The notes: a model not told the origin generated them from the sequence alone. Positions 1 to 8,236 are shown, counted from the first letter of the stretch. The stretch: 12,559 bases of DNA from Acidithiobacillus sulfuriphilus (GCF_003721225.1 NZ_RIZI01000115.1:1-12559), one strand, 5' to 3'. Program-made: numbers and translations.

Positions 1-188
1 CACCTCTCGCAATCCTTGCCATGTCCGCTCTACCCTCTCGTGCATAATCATGGCTATTATTGCCCTAATGATGTAGAAATGGAATAAGAATGTAAGACGC
101 AGCGAAACGCAGCGGAAATTTACGGATAAATGCACGCGTTCGCCGAGGACATCGCGAGCGGAGTCTTGCGCGCGAACATTGCACTCGT
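1..188. other. Intergenic region downstream of pyrC
   Basis: I see no convincing gene here. The stretch at about 40-125 is AT-rich compared with the rest of the window. It contains an 8-base direct repeat, ACGCAGCG at 97-104 and again at 107-114. On the minus strand an ATG at 20-22 opens a frame that runs off the left edge and could be the start of a next gene. It has only a poorly spaced GAGGG upstream, so I do not call it. Confidence 0.4.
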
Positions 189-1289
189 TCATTTCACCAA
201 GCTCCACGCAACCATTTCTCCGGCGCGCAGCGGCACGCCCGTTTCCTTCCCGAAACGCAACTCCTCGGGCACCGTCCAGCTCCGCTTCTCCAGGGTGAGG
301 GTGTCCCGGTTGCGCGGCAGGCGGTAGAAATCGGGCCCGTGGAAGCTCGCAAAGGCCTCGAGCCGGTCCAGCGCACCAGCCCGCTCGAAGATCTCGGCAT
401 AGAGCTCGATCGCGGCGTGCGCGGTGTAGACGCCAGCGCAGCCGCAGGCAGACTCCTTGGCATGCCGCGGATGCGGCGCGCTGTCGGTGCCGAGAAAAAA
501 CTTCGGGTTGCCGCTCGTGGCCGCGGTGACGAGCGCTGCGCGGTGCGCCTCGCGCTTCAGGAGTGGCAGGCAGTAATGGTGCGGCCGCAAGCCCCCCTCG
601 AACAGCGCGTTGCGATTGAGCAGCAGGTGGTGCGCGGTGATCGTCGCCCCGACGTTGTCCGGGGCCTGGCGGATGAATTCGGTGGCAGCACTGGTGGTAA
701 TGTGCTCCAGCACCATGCGCAGGCCGGGGAACGCGCGCGTCAATGGCATGAGGTGCCGGTCGATGAACACCGCCTCACGGTCAAAGACGTCCACGGTCGG
801 ATCGGTAACTTCGCCGTGCAGCAACAATGGCAGGCCGTGCTTTTCCATCGCCGCCAACACCGGATAGGCGCGCGCCAAATCGGTGACGCCGCTCTCCGAA
901 TTGGTGGTCGCGCCGGCCGGGTAGTACTTGACCGCGTGCACGAAGCCGCTCGCCCTGGCCTTCCCGATTTCTGACGCTGCCATGTTGTCAGTGAGGTAAA
1001 GCGTCATGAGCGGCTCGAAGCGCATCCCCGCCGGCAGCGCCGCGTGGATGCGTTCGCGGTAGGCGCGCGCCGATTCAACCGTGGTGATGGGTGGTTTGAG
1101 ATTGGGCATGACGATGGCGCGCGCAAAGCGCCGCGCCGTGTCGGGGAGCACCGCGGCCAGCACTTCCCCATCGCGCAGGTGCAGATGCCAATCGTCGGGG
1201 CGGGTGAGGGTCAGTCGAGCCGCAGTTGGCGCCGACATGCCAGGGCCAACGGGGGGTATTGGGGTTTCATTGCTTCCAACGGCTGCCAT
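189..1289 (-). CDS. pyrC: Dihydroorotase PyrC (class II type)
   Basis: PyrC catalyses the reversible cyclisation of N-carbamoyl-L-aspartate to dihydroorotate, the third step of de novo pyrimidine synthesis, in the cytosol. From the start at 1289 the product is 366 residues, against about 348 for E. coli PyrC. The binuclear zinc site is complete: H35 and H37 in [10 protein letters not shown], the carbamylated lysine K121 in [15 protein letters not shown]158 in [10 protein letters not shown]196 in LEHITT, and D269 in GTDSAPH. Each is offset by 19 residues from the E. coli ligands as I remember them. I chose 1289 because AGGAGAGG lies just upstream of that ATG. The frame stays open back to 1745, but that part is not PyrC-like, and an internal Met at 1238 is the alternative start. 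The 167-bp gap to the upstream gene leaves open whether pyrC shares its transcript. Confidence 0.96.
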   Translation of the reverse strand: MAAVGSNETPIPPVGPGMSAPTAARLTLTRPDDWHLHLRDGEVLAAVLPDTARRFARAIVMPNLKPPITTVESARAYRERIHAALPAGMRFEPLMTLYLTDNMAASEIGKARASGFVHAVKYYPAGATTNSESGVTDLARAYPVLAAMEKHGLPLLLHGEVTDPTVDVFDREAVFIDRHLMPLTRAFPGLRMVLEHITTSAATEFIRQAPDNVGATITAHHLLLNRNALFEGGLRPHHYCLPLLKREAHRAALVTAATSGNPKFFLGTDSAPHPRHAKESACGCAGVYTAHAAIELYAEIFERAGALDRLEAFASFHGPDFYRLPRNRDTLTLEKRSWTVPEELRFGKETGVPLRAGEMVAWSLVK

Positions 1290-1381
1290 TGTCCTCTCCT
1301 TTTGACCTTCTCGGGCCGCAGCACCTCCACCTCGCTCAGGAACTGGATCATGGCGTAATGGTCGTATTTGGATTTCGCCAT
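1211..1381 (-). CDS. Doubtful small ORF overlapping the pyrC start
   Basis: A 56-residue frame starts [18 protein letters not shown] and overlaps the first 79 bases of pyrC in a different frame. Its first half, before the pyrC start, looks protein-like ([14 protein letters not shown], with GC-rich third positions). The second half is simply pyrC read out of frame. I see no good ribosome-binding site. An ATG seven codons upstream, at 1402, is no better. It could be a leader peptide, the remnant of a gene that once ended just before pyrC, or chance. I do not recognise a family. Confidence 0.2.
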   Translation of the reverse strand: MAKSKYDHYAMIQFLSEVEVLRPEKVKRRGQWQPLEAMKPQYPPLALACRRQLRLD

Positions 1382-1456
1382 GTTCAATGGTCGATTCTGC
1401 AAAACCTTTGAAACCCGAATGAATGCGTGCTTCTATGGGTCTGGTCATTTTTTCCG

Positions 1457-2014
1457 TTAATGGCATAATCGTTCGTCCTGCAAGGACAAACCGCCCGTAA
1501 CCGGGTCGCAATAGATCGGCCCCGCGATCCGAAGCGGATAATGGATATTCAGTCGTTTGATTTCGGCACGAACCTGTTCCTTGGGCGTGTCGCGGGCGAA
1601 GACGGGTGAATAGCGGCCGGCCCTCCCGGTGTCGCATCGCGCAAGCGCAATCAGCGCGTCGAGCACCATATCGTGGGATAGCTCCATGCCGGCCTTTGTC
1701 TCCAGGCAGACGGGCTCGATCGATGCGACCGCCCATATCCCCCACAAGGCGAAAGTTTCCCGCACCGCTAGCAGGATCGTCTGGTTGGATGGTAACTGCA
1801 GTTCCATCTCCTGGGGGAGCTTGGTGACCGTGTGCTCATCAATCCAGGCCCCCAAGAGCCGCCCGTTGGCGAATGAACCGCTTTGGCGGCTGCGACAGAA
1901 CGCGAGAAATTCCTCCACCTGTGGGCAGGCGCGGACAAGGTCGTTCGTTGTGCGGACGAAAATGAGCAGATTCGTCATTTGACCATCCCGCGCTTCATTG
2001 GCATTCGTTCTCAT
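1457..2014 (-). CDS. Hypothetical protein (185 aa) between DUF6671 gene and pyrC
   Basis: I do not recognise this protein. From the ATG at 2014 it has 185 residues and is mixed in composition, with no signal peptide, no membrane segment and no obvious cofactor motif. The N-terminus reads [16 protein letters not shown] from the alternative ATG at 1978, which looks like a natural beta-strand/helix start. GGAG 11 bases before the 2014 ATG and GGGAT about 8 bases before the 1978 ATG are both mediocre ribosome-binding sites, so the start is undecided. The C-terminus contains a basic helix ([12 protein letters not shown]) followed by [20 protein letters not shown]. The gene follows the DUF6671 gene by 61 bp on the same strand, so co-transcription with it, and perhaps with dabBA, is plausible. 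Its length and uninterrupted frame support a real gene. Confidence 0.7.
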   Translation of the reverse strand: MRTNANEARDGQMTNLLIFVRTTNDLVRACPQVEEFLAFCRSRQSGSFANGRLLGAWIDEHTVTKLPQEMELQLPSNQTILLAVRETFALWGIWAVASIEPVCLETKAGMELSHDMVLDALIALARCDTGRAGRYSPVFARDTPKEQVRAEIKRLNIHYPLRIAGPIYCDPVTGGLSLQDERLCH

Positions 2015-2075
2015 GGCGCGATCCGCTCCCGTTCGTTTCGGGGCAAAGCCGCGTGATCGTCGCGCTGCTTCGGCT

Positions 2076-2954
2076 TCACGGGTTGCACCAGTCGCAGCGG
2101 CCCGCTGGAGCGGCCTTCTCCGGGCGCTCCGCCGTCACCTGGTGGCCGCATCTGACGCAACGGTGGATGTCCGCCCTGGCTTCCCGGGTCGGGGCGCCGC
2201 AATCCTCGCAAGGCAGTCCGGGGACGCGCTCCACGATCTGGAAGCCGGGCGTGTTGCAGGCCGGGCATGGGGTGCAAAGCTTGCGTGCGAGATCCCGTGT
2301 GGCCTGGGCAATGATCTCCATGCGCATGGGGTTCATATGGGCGCGCACGTCGGTTTCCAGGAAGGCGCAGCCGTTGTTCGCCTCGCCGCAGGCCCAGCGA
2401 AAGGTCACGCGCAGCGTTTCCCAGTCGGCAATGCCTTTGCGGATGCGGGGATCGTCATCGTGCCGCGGGCGTACCACCAGGCCGTGTTCGGGGAAACCTG
2501 TCGCACGAGCGAATGTCTCGGCCTGCTCCCAGTTTGCGGTGAGCAGATGAGAGAAGTTGGTCTTACCCGAGGCAACACCGACCACTTCGATGCCCAGCGT
2601 ATCGTCGATCCAGACGATCATCTCTACGTTCAAGGAAAACATCCCGGTGAACGGGTCCGGCCCGAAGCTGCCTTCGCTAGCGAGTCCCAGGGGCAAGTTC
2701 GCCAGTCCCATGCCGATGCGCGCCTTTTCCCGGGCTGCCTCGATCTGGGTGCCGGAGCGGGGAATGTCGCGGGTGAAGGTGCCCAGCCGGTCGGTGTCGA
2801 AGCCGGTCACCTGCACCACTTGGCAACCGATGGTGGAGGCCAGTAGAGGAGTGACGACTTTCTCCTTGCCGTGCTGGGTGAGCAGGGCCACGGTTGAGCC
2901 CCTGTAGACAGCGTTTCCTGAACTCATAAATTTCGTGTGCTCGAACTCATGCAT
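2076..2954 (-). CDS. DUF6671-type protein with two C-terminal zinc-ribbon-like modules
   Basis: The 292-residue product matches my memory of the DUF6671 family: an N-terminal YRGSTVALLTQHGKE segment, then GFDTDRLGTFTRDIPR, GTQIEAAREKARIGM and LASEGSFGPDPFTGM, and a C-terminal cysteine-rich region. Four CxxC pairs sit at about C230/C233, C249/C252, C266/C269 and C287/C290, the last in a terminal CDWCNP. They probably form two zinc-ribbon or rubredoxin-like sites. The first two thirds look like a globular, possibly enzymatic domain with conserved acidic and glycine residues. The biochemical function is not known to me. The start at 2954 has a GAGGG about 11 bases upstream. The ATG at 2927 would place the conserved YRG motif nearer the N-terminus and cannot be excluded. 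The gene begins 84 bp after dabA ends, on the same strand, with no visible terminator between them. Confidence 0.82.
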   Translation of the reverse strand: MHEFEHTKFMSSGNAVYRGSTVALLTQHGKEKVVTPLLASTIGCQVVQVTGFDTDRLGTFTRDIPRSGTQIEAAREKARIGMGLANLPLGLASEGSFGPDPFTGMFSLNVEMIVWIDDTLGIEVVGVASGKTNFSHLLTANWEQAETFARATGFPEHGLVVRPRHDDDPRIRKGIADWETLRVTFRWACGEANNGCAFLETDVRAHMNPMRMEIIAQATRDLARKLCTPCPACNTPGFQIVERVPGLPCEDCGAPTREARADIHRCVRCGHQVTAERPEKAAPAGRCDWCNP

Positions 2955-3038
2955 CGGTTGGCCCTCAGCGGAAATCGAAGATTCCCCCAGCAGTGCTCGA
3001 CCTTCCTTCGCCCACGGTTAGGTAGGTAACGGAGGGCG

Positions 3039-5642
3039 TCAGTAATCTGATGACACTCGTTGCCATTGTTTGTTCGTGTTGCGCAGGTAGATGCCGCCGT
3101 CCTCGTCGTCAATCTGAAAAAGGAACAACCACCGATTCTCGACAAGTTCGTGCACGAGCTCGTGTTTGGCAATGATTCGATCAATCTCGGATTGCGGCGC
3201 TTCGAGAAATACATTCAAACGTAAGGGTTCATGCACCCACCGTTCACCATTATGAAGCGACTGTAGTGGAAGACCAACGCGTAGATCCCCACCATTCCCC
3301 TCCAATACGCCGATAGAGCCCCCCACGATATTGTGTAGTACCTTATTGCCGCTGCCGAATCGTTGGTTGTCAACGACGGATGCGTAATACTGCATGTTGA
3401 TCCAGTTGGCGACCACCATTGGCGCGGTCATGATGAGTTCTAAAACGCCAAAGCCTTCATCCTTGCGCCACTCGTAGTCATGCAAAAACGCTCTTCCGGA
3501 AAGGTCGATACCCGTCGTTCGGGAACGGGGTGCGGCAATAAAGGCGGCATTACCGGCAAGACCCCATTCCGGAAAAACCTGCGACCAGTCCCGACTGCGT
3601 TCTTGAATCAGCGCGTCAACAACCTCCGGAGCCGAATCCGGGATGCCCAGCAAATTGGCCCGTTCCATGCGCGTCAGTTGTCCGGCTTGCGTGAGCCACT
3701 GACGTAGTTGTTTCAGATCTTGTGCGTGAGTCGATGCCAATCCCTCGATATCGAACAAGGTAACCTCATCAAGCGTCGTGTCATGCAAGGCCCCTACAAA
3801 GCGGGTATCTGCCGGAATATGAATGCCCTTTTGCGCAAGTTCTTCGCGCACTTTGGGCTCATTCAGCAAAGCAGCGATGACCCGGACGCTGACTTCACCG
3901 GTCTGGCCTGCGCAGGCCCCGCAATCGAGGCCTGTGGCATAGGGGTTGTTGACCGTGCTGCTGCCGTGCCCGACCAGTAATACCAGCCGTGCGAAATTGC
4001 TGGTCATCGACATGGCCTTTAAAATCATTTCTCCCGTCGCACCGCGATCTGCCATGGAGATGCCGACCGCTGGGGTTTGGGTCGTTTTCTGTCGGGTTTG
4101 TGTTATTTTCTGCCCATGAGATACCGCGGCCAATGTTGGAACAAGGCGTCTACGGAACTTGGGGGGGATCCCCTTCGTCTCTGGATGGGGCACGGTACGA
4201 CTCCATCCAAAGCTGTCGCTGAGCAGTTTCGGACCATAGAGCAGGCCAATCGATTCCACGAAGGAGAAACACGAGGAGGCCGACCCCTTAAAGGTTTTCC
4301 AGGCATTGGCATGGTGCAGGCGCTGATGGCGATCGTGGATAACTTTTGCCACTTCCTCGTCACTGGCATCGTGAATATGTTCATGCACCCGGTAGCTGGG
4401 TGTCAGCAAGACGGGCATGTGCATCCGCGCCTTAGCGGCCCCAAGGGGAACAAATTCCATGAAAGCGCCGAAAAACCCTGCAAAACCTACGGTTTGCACG
4501 GTGGGTGCGACGGTTTCCAAGGCCCGGCGAAAAACCTCAGACCGCACATCGATACAGAACGCGGCCTGTACAGAAGGTCGGGTTGGGCTGAGCTTCGTTG
4601 CCGATTCCCCCGGGCGGCTGGCTAGTTTTGCAATGATTTCTTTCTGGTAACCCAGTTCAAAGGCCGTTTGCAGTACAAAGTCTATTTGCGTAGGTGCTTG
4701 CGCGCTACGTGCTGAAGATTGCTGCAGGGCTTGCACCGCATGCCGCCAAGCATTCCCCAGCTCTGGAGCCTGACGCGCATTAAACAGAATCAGTTCCCAG
4801 GCAAGCCGAATGGCTAGCAGATCGACGATGGAGTCCTCATGTCCTCCCACTAATTCCTTTTCCCAGCGGAGGTAACGTGTCCAGGCTGCCCAGCCACCGA
4901 TATTCAGTAAGGCGGCATGGAGGTAATCTTCTACCATGTCAGCAGGTATGGCGAGTCTCTGTAGAGCCAAAGCAATCGTGTCCATAGGCCGCTTGGGCAA
5001 CGCAGCGACCGCGCTCCTGATACCCTGCAAGCCCATCATCCCGGGGCTCAGATCGATTTCGGCATAATGGCGCCACGCCTCGTAGAGGGACTCCTTCCGC
5101 CAGGGCATAGGCCAACTGGCTTGGCCTCGATCGAAATAGGCGGCAGCAAACTGGCTGATTCGTTCTATGACAAACCCAGTCCATGGGGTACCGTCCAGGT
5201 CTTCCAGGACATTGGAAACCAATACGATTTGCCCTATAGGGAGAGATGTATCGCTGGCGATGGCCTTTTCCACCTCTGTGGCGCCCGTCACGAGGCCATA
5301 TTGCTGTAGCGCCTGCTGCAGGTCAGCGCGAGCAATCCGGCCTGTCGAGATTTGCTCCCGATAGTAACGACGCGGCATGACCAAGGGGGAACCGGCAACC
5401 CTGGCAAGAGTCTCGCTGGCCTGCTCGAAATCCTGATGACGCAGGCCAAAATAGGGGTTGACTGCCACGAAGGCATTGAGTGGCCAGAGTGGAGCGATCC
5501 GCTGGCATGCCGATTCCACCGTGGCTGTAAGCGCAGCAGAGTCGTAAGCAGCAACGGCTCTGCTGGTTATATCGGTATCATTGGTGTTGAAATCCATGGT
5601 CCTGGCAAAGGGTTTCGAAAGCGTGGTTGTCGTGCGGTCCAT
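3039..5642 (-). CDS. dabA: DabA, zinc subunit of the DAB inorganic-carbon accumulation complex (DUF2309/UPF0753)
   Basis: DabA is the peripheral cytoplasmic subunit of the DabAB complex. Powered by the ion gradient through DabB, it hydrates CO2 to bicarbonate in one direction and so concentrates inorganic carbon for RuBisCO. The 867-residue product has the family's beta-carbonic-anhydrase-like zinc ligands: C363 and D365 in AAFCIDVRSE, H559 in LLVGHGSSTVNNPYATG, and C574 in GLDCGACAG. The C-x-D spacing and the 15-residue H-to-C spacing equal those of the characterised Halothiobacillus protein (C351, D353, H524, C539). Other family segments are PLWPLNAFVAVNPYFG near the N-terminus and GVLEGNGGDLRVGLPLQSLH near the C-terminus. 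I chose the ATG at 5642 because AAAGGAGT precedes it. It lies 2 bases after the dabB stop, which implies translational coupling. The frame extends 16 codons further upstream, but without such a signal. Confidence 0.96.
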   Translation of the reverse strand: MDRTTTTLSKPFARTMDFNTNDTDITSRAVAAYDSAALTATVESACQRIAPLWPLNAFVAVNPYFGLRHQDFEQASETLARVAGSPLVMPRRYYREQISTGRIARADLQQALQQYGLVTGATEVEKAIASDTSLPIGQIVLVSNVLEDLDGTPWTGFVIERISQFAAAYFDRGQASWPMPWRKESLYEAWRHYAEIDLSPGMMGLQGIRSAVAALPKRPMDTIALALQRLAIPADMVEDYLHAALLNIGGWAAWTRYLRWEKELVGGHEDSIVDLLAIRLAWELILFNARQAPELGNAWRHAVQALQQSSARSAQAPTQIDFVLQTAFELGYQKEIIAKLASRPGESATKLSPTRPSVQAAFCIDVRSEVFRRALETVAPTVQTVGFAGFFGAFMEFVPLGAAKARMHMPVLLTPSYRVHEHIHDASDEEVAKVIHDRHQRLHHANAWKTFKGSASSCFSFVESIGLLYGPKLLSDSFGWSRTVPHPETKGIPPKFRRRLVPTLAAVSHGQKITQTRQKTTQTPAVGISMADRGATGEMILKAMSMTSNFARLVLLVGHGSSTVNNPYATGLDCGACAGQTGEVSVRVIAALLNEPKVREELAQKGIHIPADTRFVGALHDTTLDEVTLFDIEGLASTHAQDLKQLRQWLTQAGQLTRMERANLLGIPDSAPEVVDALIQERSRDWSQVFPEWGLAGNAAFIAAPRSRTTGIDLSGRAFLHDYEWRKDEGFGVLELIMTAPMVVANWINMQYYASVVDNQRFGSGNKVLHNIVGGSIGVLEGNGGDLRVGLPLQSLHNGERWVHEPLRLNVFLEAPQSEIDRIIAKHELVHELVENRWLFLFQIDDEDGGIYLRNTNKQWQRVSSDY

Positions 5643-5644
5643 GA

Positions 5645-7279
5645 TCAGACTCCTTTCGGTTGCACATAGGGGACAGCTTGAATCGGCCAAAACCGTTGCA
5701 CCAGCCGTGAGAACGGGATATCGACATACAAACCGTTATAGAGGTGCACATAAGCTCTGCGTGCGATTGGGTATTTGGCCAAATTGGGCAAGCTCTGCTG
5801 AATCAGGAGGATGGCAAGAAACACGAGCATCACCAGCCCGATGAGCGGGAATTGAGCGGGACCGTTGACCAGCCGGACGGTCGGGAAGCTCGTTGCCAGC
5901 ATGAAGTGAAACGCGGCATGCAGACTGAAGTAAGCGGTACCGACCAGAACACTGAGGATAGCCGCACGTGCGACGAATGCAGCCCCCATGCCTGTCTTGA
6001 AGGAATGGAGCAAGAGTTGAGTCATGGCCACCGCCACGATTACACCCAATGCCAGGAGGGCGGGCTGACTCTCCGGGGCCACGCCAAATGCAGCACCAAT
6101 ACCGATGGTCATGAGACCCGCGAAGGCGAGCACGACGATCCACTGCCAGAATGTTGGCGTGGATTGGGCGGGGCGGACGGCTGGCGCGCGAAAGATATCA
6201 ACGCCACTCCCCGAAGACAAAAAGGCATGGGCCTTGTATAAAGAGTGCGCTACCAGGTGCAGCATCGCCAAGCTGTACACCCCAAGGCCGCATTCCAACA
6301 GCATGAAGCCCATCTGGGCGGTGGTAGTCCAGGCCAAAAACACCTTGATACTGGTTTGGGTCGGCATGACCAGTCCGGCGGCAGCGATCGTGACCAGTCC
6401 GATGATGGCCAGGGCGTCGGAGGCGGTGATGGCCTGGGACATGATCGGGCTCATGCGCATGACCAGGAAAGCTCCTCCATTGACAATACCCGCATGCAAC
6501 AGGGCCGACACGGGGGTAGGGGCTTCCATTACCTGGATCAACCAGCCTTGTAGGGGAAATTGGGCAGATTGAAGGGCTGCGGCCAATACGATGAGCCCGC
6601 TGGCCCATTGGATGGTGACCGGAAGCGGCCCGGTCATTGCCGCCATGGCATGAAAAATCGTCTCAAACTCCATCGTGTGCAGGGTAGAGCCGATGAGCAA
6701 TACGGCCATCAGCAGGCTGGCTTCGGCAACCCGGCTGACAATGAATTTTTTACGCGCCGCGAGTACGGCACCCGCCCGCTCCGGATAGAACATCAGGAGC
6801 TGATGCAAGCAAACGCTGGTGGCAATCCAAGCCAATACAAACATCAGCATGTTGCCGGAAACGATCAAGGTGAGGATGGAGGCGAGTGTGAGATTGAGCC
6901 AGGTATAAAACCGCCCCTGATGCTTTTCGCCCTGGAGATAGTTGCGCGTGTAGCGGGAGACCACGAATCCGACGAAAGAAACCAGAGCGAGCATCACCAG
7001 CGTTACTGTATTGATATAGATGCTCAGGGCCAATGCCCCCATGTCCCGGGGCAAGGCAAAGGAGAATGGGGTTACCGTTAGGGCTTTCCCGCCGACCGCG
7101 TATAGCAGTGCGGCAAGGGCCGCGCAGATGAAAGACAACCCTGCGGCGCCGTTACTCAGGCGTGCCATCAGTCGGGCATGTTCGCCGGGCAGAACGCTCC
7201 CGAAAAGCCCCATCGCCCAAAGTAACAACGGCACCCCAGAGATGAGTATAAGAATAATGAAATTCAGGTTTGATGGCAT
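5645..7279 (-). CDS. dabB: DabB, membrane ion-translocating subunit of the DAB complex (NuoL/MrpA-like)
   Basis: DabB is the membrane partner of DabA and belongs to the proton-conducting subunit family of complex I and Mrp antiporters. It is thought to couple a cation flux to CO2 hydration by DabA. The 544-residue product is hydrophobic almost throughout, with more than ten likely membrane helices. It carries the Proton_antipo_M-type core around residues 244-276 (QGWLIQVMEAPTPVSALLHAG), a lysine pair near 177-178, and the HLVAHSLYKAHAFLSSG segment near 341-357 with its conserved His and Lys. The start at 7279 is preceded by GGGAG with a 6-base spacer. The frame is open 13 codons further upstream to 7318, but that start would lie inside a perfect palindrome and lacks a ribosome-binding site. 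The pairing with a DUF2309 protein separates it from NuoL, MrpA and hydrogenase-4 subunits. Confidence 0.94.
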   Translation of the reverse strand: MPSNLNFIILILISGVPLLLWAMGLFGSVLPGEHARLMARLSNGAAGLSFICAALAALLYAVGGKALTVTPFSFALPRDMGALALSIYINTVTLVMLALVSFVGFVVSRYTRNYLQGEKHQGRFYTWLNLTLASILTLIVSGNMLMFVLAWIATSVCLHQLLMFYPERAGAVLAARKKFIVSRVAEASLLMAVLLIGSTLHTMEFETIFHAMAAMTGPLPVTIQWASGLIVLAAALQSAQFPLQGWLIQVMEAPTPVSALLHAGIVNGGAFLVMRMSPIMSQAITASDALAIIGLVTIAAAGLVMPTQTSIKVFLAWTTTAQMGFMLLECGLGVYSLAMLHLVAHSLYKAHAFLSSGSGVDIFRAPAVRPAQSTPTFWQWIVVLAFAGLMTIGIGAAFGVAPESQPALLALGVIVAVAMTQLLLHSFKTGMGAAFVARAAILSVLVGTAYFSLHAAFHFMLATSFPTVRLVNGPAQFPLIGLVMLVFLAILLIQQSLPNLAKYPIARRAYVHLYNGLYVDIPFSRLVQRFWPIQAVPYVQPKGV

Positions 7280-7307
7280 GACAATCTCCCAAGAAGGCAC
7301 TGATAAC

Positions 7308-7327
7308 GGGGCTGCCATGGCAGCCCC
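7308..7327. repeat. Perfect 20-bp palindrome between the small ORF and dabB
   Basis: GGGGCTGCCATGGCAGCCCC is its own reverse complement. It lies in the 60-bp gap between the stop of the upstream small gene (7340) and the dabB start (7279), about 18 bases before the dabB ribosome-binding site. In RNA it could form a GC-rich hairpin. No T-run follows on the minus strand, so it is not a standard terminator. It could be a processing or stabilising stem, or a dimeric protein-binding site. Confidence 0.75.
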
Positions 7328-7339
7328 ATAGTCGTTTTG

Positions 7340-7609
7340 TCAGTCTCGTAGGTCCCAGTGGGGTCCGACATGACCGGCACGGATCCATTCCAAATAACGG
7401 CGCGCTTCATCGATGCTGAGATAAGACGGCTCTTGGCTGTGGTGATAACGTACACAGACATAACGCCCGGCCGCCCGGGCGTGGGCACCGTTGAATCCAT
7501 TGTGGGACTGCGCCACCTTTGACACGCTGGCATCAATGGCCTGTGCAAGCTCGAAAACCGCGAGCTTCGAACCTTCTTCTGGTTTTTCCAAGTGCCTGAA
7601 AATAGACAT
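7340..7609 (-). CDS. Small conserved-looking protein of unknown function (89 aa), first gene of the dab cluster
   Basis: I do not recognise this protein. The ATG at 7609 has a strong ribosome-binding site (TGGAGG, then TTTT, then ATG), which decides it over the in-frame ATG at 7630. The 89-residue product starts MSIFRHLEKPEEG. It has a helical middle (LAVFELAQAIDASVSKVAQ), a run of aromatic and histidine residues (GRYVCVRYHHSQEPSYLS), and the end EARRYLEWIRAGHVGPHWD. It is soluble, with no signal peptide. It lies 60 bp upstream of dabB on the same strand, is separated from it only by the GC palindrome, and is the most upstream gene of the cluster. That position suggests co-transcription with dabBA and a role such as regulator, assembly factor or accessory subunit. 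This is inference from context only. Confidence 0.8.
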   Translation of the reverse strand: MSIFRHLEKPEEGSKLAVFELAQAIDASVSKVAQSHNGFNGAHARAAGRYVCVRYHHSQEPSYLSIDEARRYLEWIRAGHVGPHWDLRD

Positions 7610-7896
7610 AAAACCTCCATTTTTGTCCATTCAAGACCGGATCGTCCGGAACGCTCATCGCGTTTGTCACGGGCTCTCATAGCTCGCCCCTATGTGGTAT
7701 GGTTGAGACCTCTCCACTGGGGCCGCCGGCGTACACGAGGGGCGATGAGTGAATGGCATTGTGATGGGGCTTCTTGATTAATAAAAGTTAAATGTATTTA
7801 TTGTTATATTTTACTAAAATTTAATTAACGGCGGTGCCCGTCCGCCACGAAAAACAAGCTCAGGCTCATCACGAGGGTCGGTGGCAGCCCACACTG
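7610..7896. promoter_or_regulatory. Upstream region of the dab cluster with an AT-rich block
   Basis: No gene is supported here. The stretch at about 7774-7829 is strikingly AT-rich in a GC-rich neighbourhood. It contains AATAAA at 7780-7785 and its inverted copy TTTATT at 7797-7802, separated by 11 bases. Closer to the gene there is an inverted repeat, CCGGA and TCCGG, with a 3-base loop at about 7637-7649. The region probably holds the minus-strand promoter of the cluster and perhaps binding sites for a LysR-type regulator such as CbbR. The AT-rich composition makes any TNA-spaced match non-specific, so I do not assign -35/-10 boxes. Confidence 0.35.
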
Positions 7897-7957
7897 AATG
7901 AACCGCCCCGGTGGATACGACCTGCTTGCAAACCTTGGTGCGGGTCCTCGAAAGCCC

Positions 7958-8236
7958 ATGTGGTTGAATCCGCGCAGTCGCATCTGGCTGGCGGCTTCTT
8001 TTTGCGGCCACGCTTTTGTTTTTCGTAACCGGCGCGGCGATCGACTGAAGCTGCTGCTCCGGGATGGCCTGGGCTTCTGGCTCTTGTATCGCCCTCTGGA
8101 TCGGGGGCGCCTGCACTGGCCCAGAGCCGATACCGGCGACATAGAACTCTCCACAGCGCAGTGGGCGATGTTGGTGGAGGGGCGCCCATGGACACCGTTG
8201 CCGGCCCTTGAAAAATGCACACCGACAATGCTCTAA
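7958..8236 (+). pseudogene. tnpB: IS66 accessory protein TnpB with internal deletion
   Basis: The IS66 TnpB signature is clear: GHAFVFRNRRGDRLKLLLRDG, then GFWLLYRPLDRGRLHWPRAD, then LSTAQWAMLVEG. The N-terminal part NPRSRIWLAAS matches the family start, but the usual segment between it and the FVFR motif (TDMRKGFxGL and the following helix) is missing. The product is therefore 92 residues instead of about 115. The frame itself stays open, which points to an in-frame deletion of about 25 codons. The deletion removes a conserved part, so the protein is probably inactive. It also lacks intact tnpA and tnpC partners. The frame is open upstream to 7898, but 7958 fits the family start better. Confidence 0.75.

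Noticed and set aside
97..114. Direct repeat ACGCAGCG twice with a 2-base gap
   Set aside because: There are only two short copies with no further units, so this is too little for an operator, iteron or array call.
1290..1745. N-terminal extension of pyrC to 1745
   Set aside because: The extra 152 residues overlap the 185-residue gene in another frame, do not resemble dihydroorotase, and the strong ribosome-binding site precedes 1289.
7308..7327. Palindrome as a rho-independent terminator
   Set aside because: The minus strand has no T-run after the stem. On the plus strand only a distant TTTT follows, and no plus-strand gene ends there.
7829..8116. Minus-strand frame with AATDPRDEPELVFRGG
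   Set aside because: It overlaps the IS66 remnant, has no recognisable family or start signal, and is most likely chance in a GC-rich stretch.
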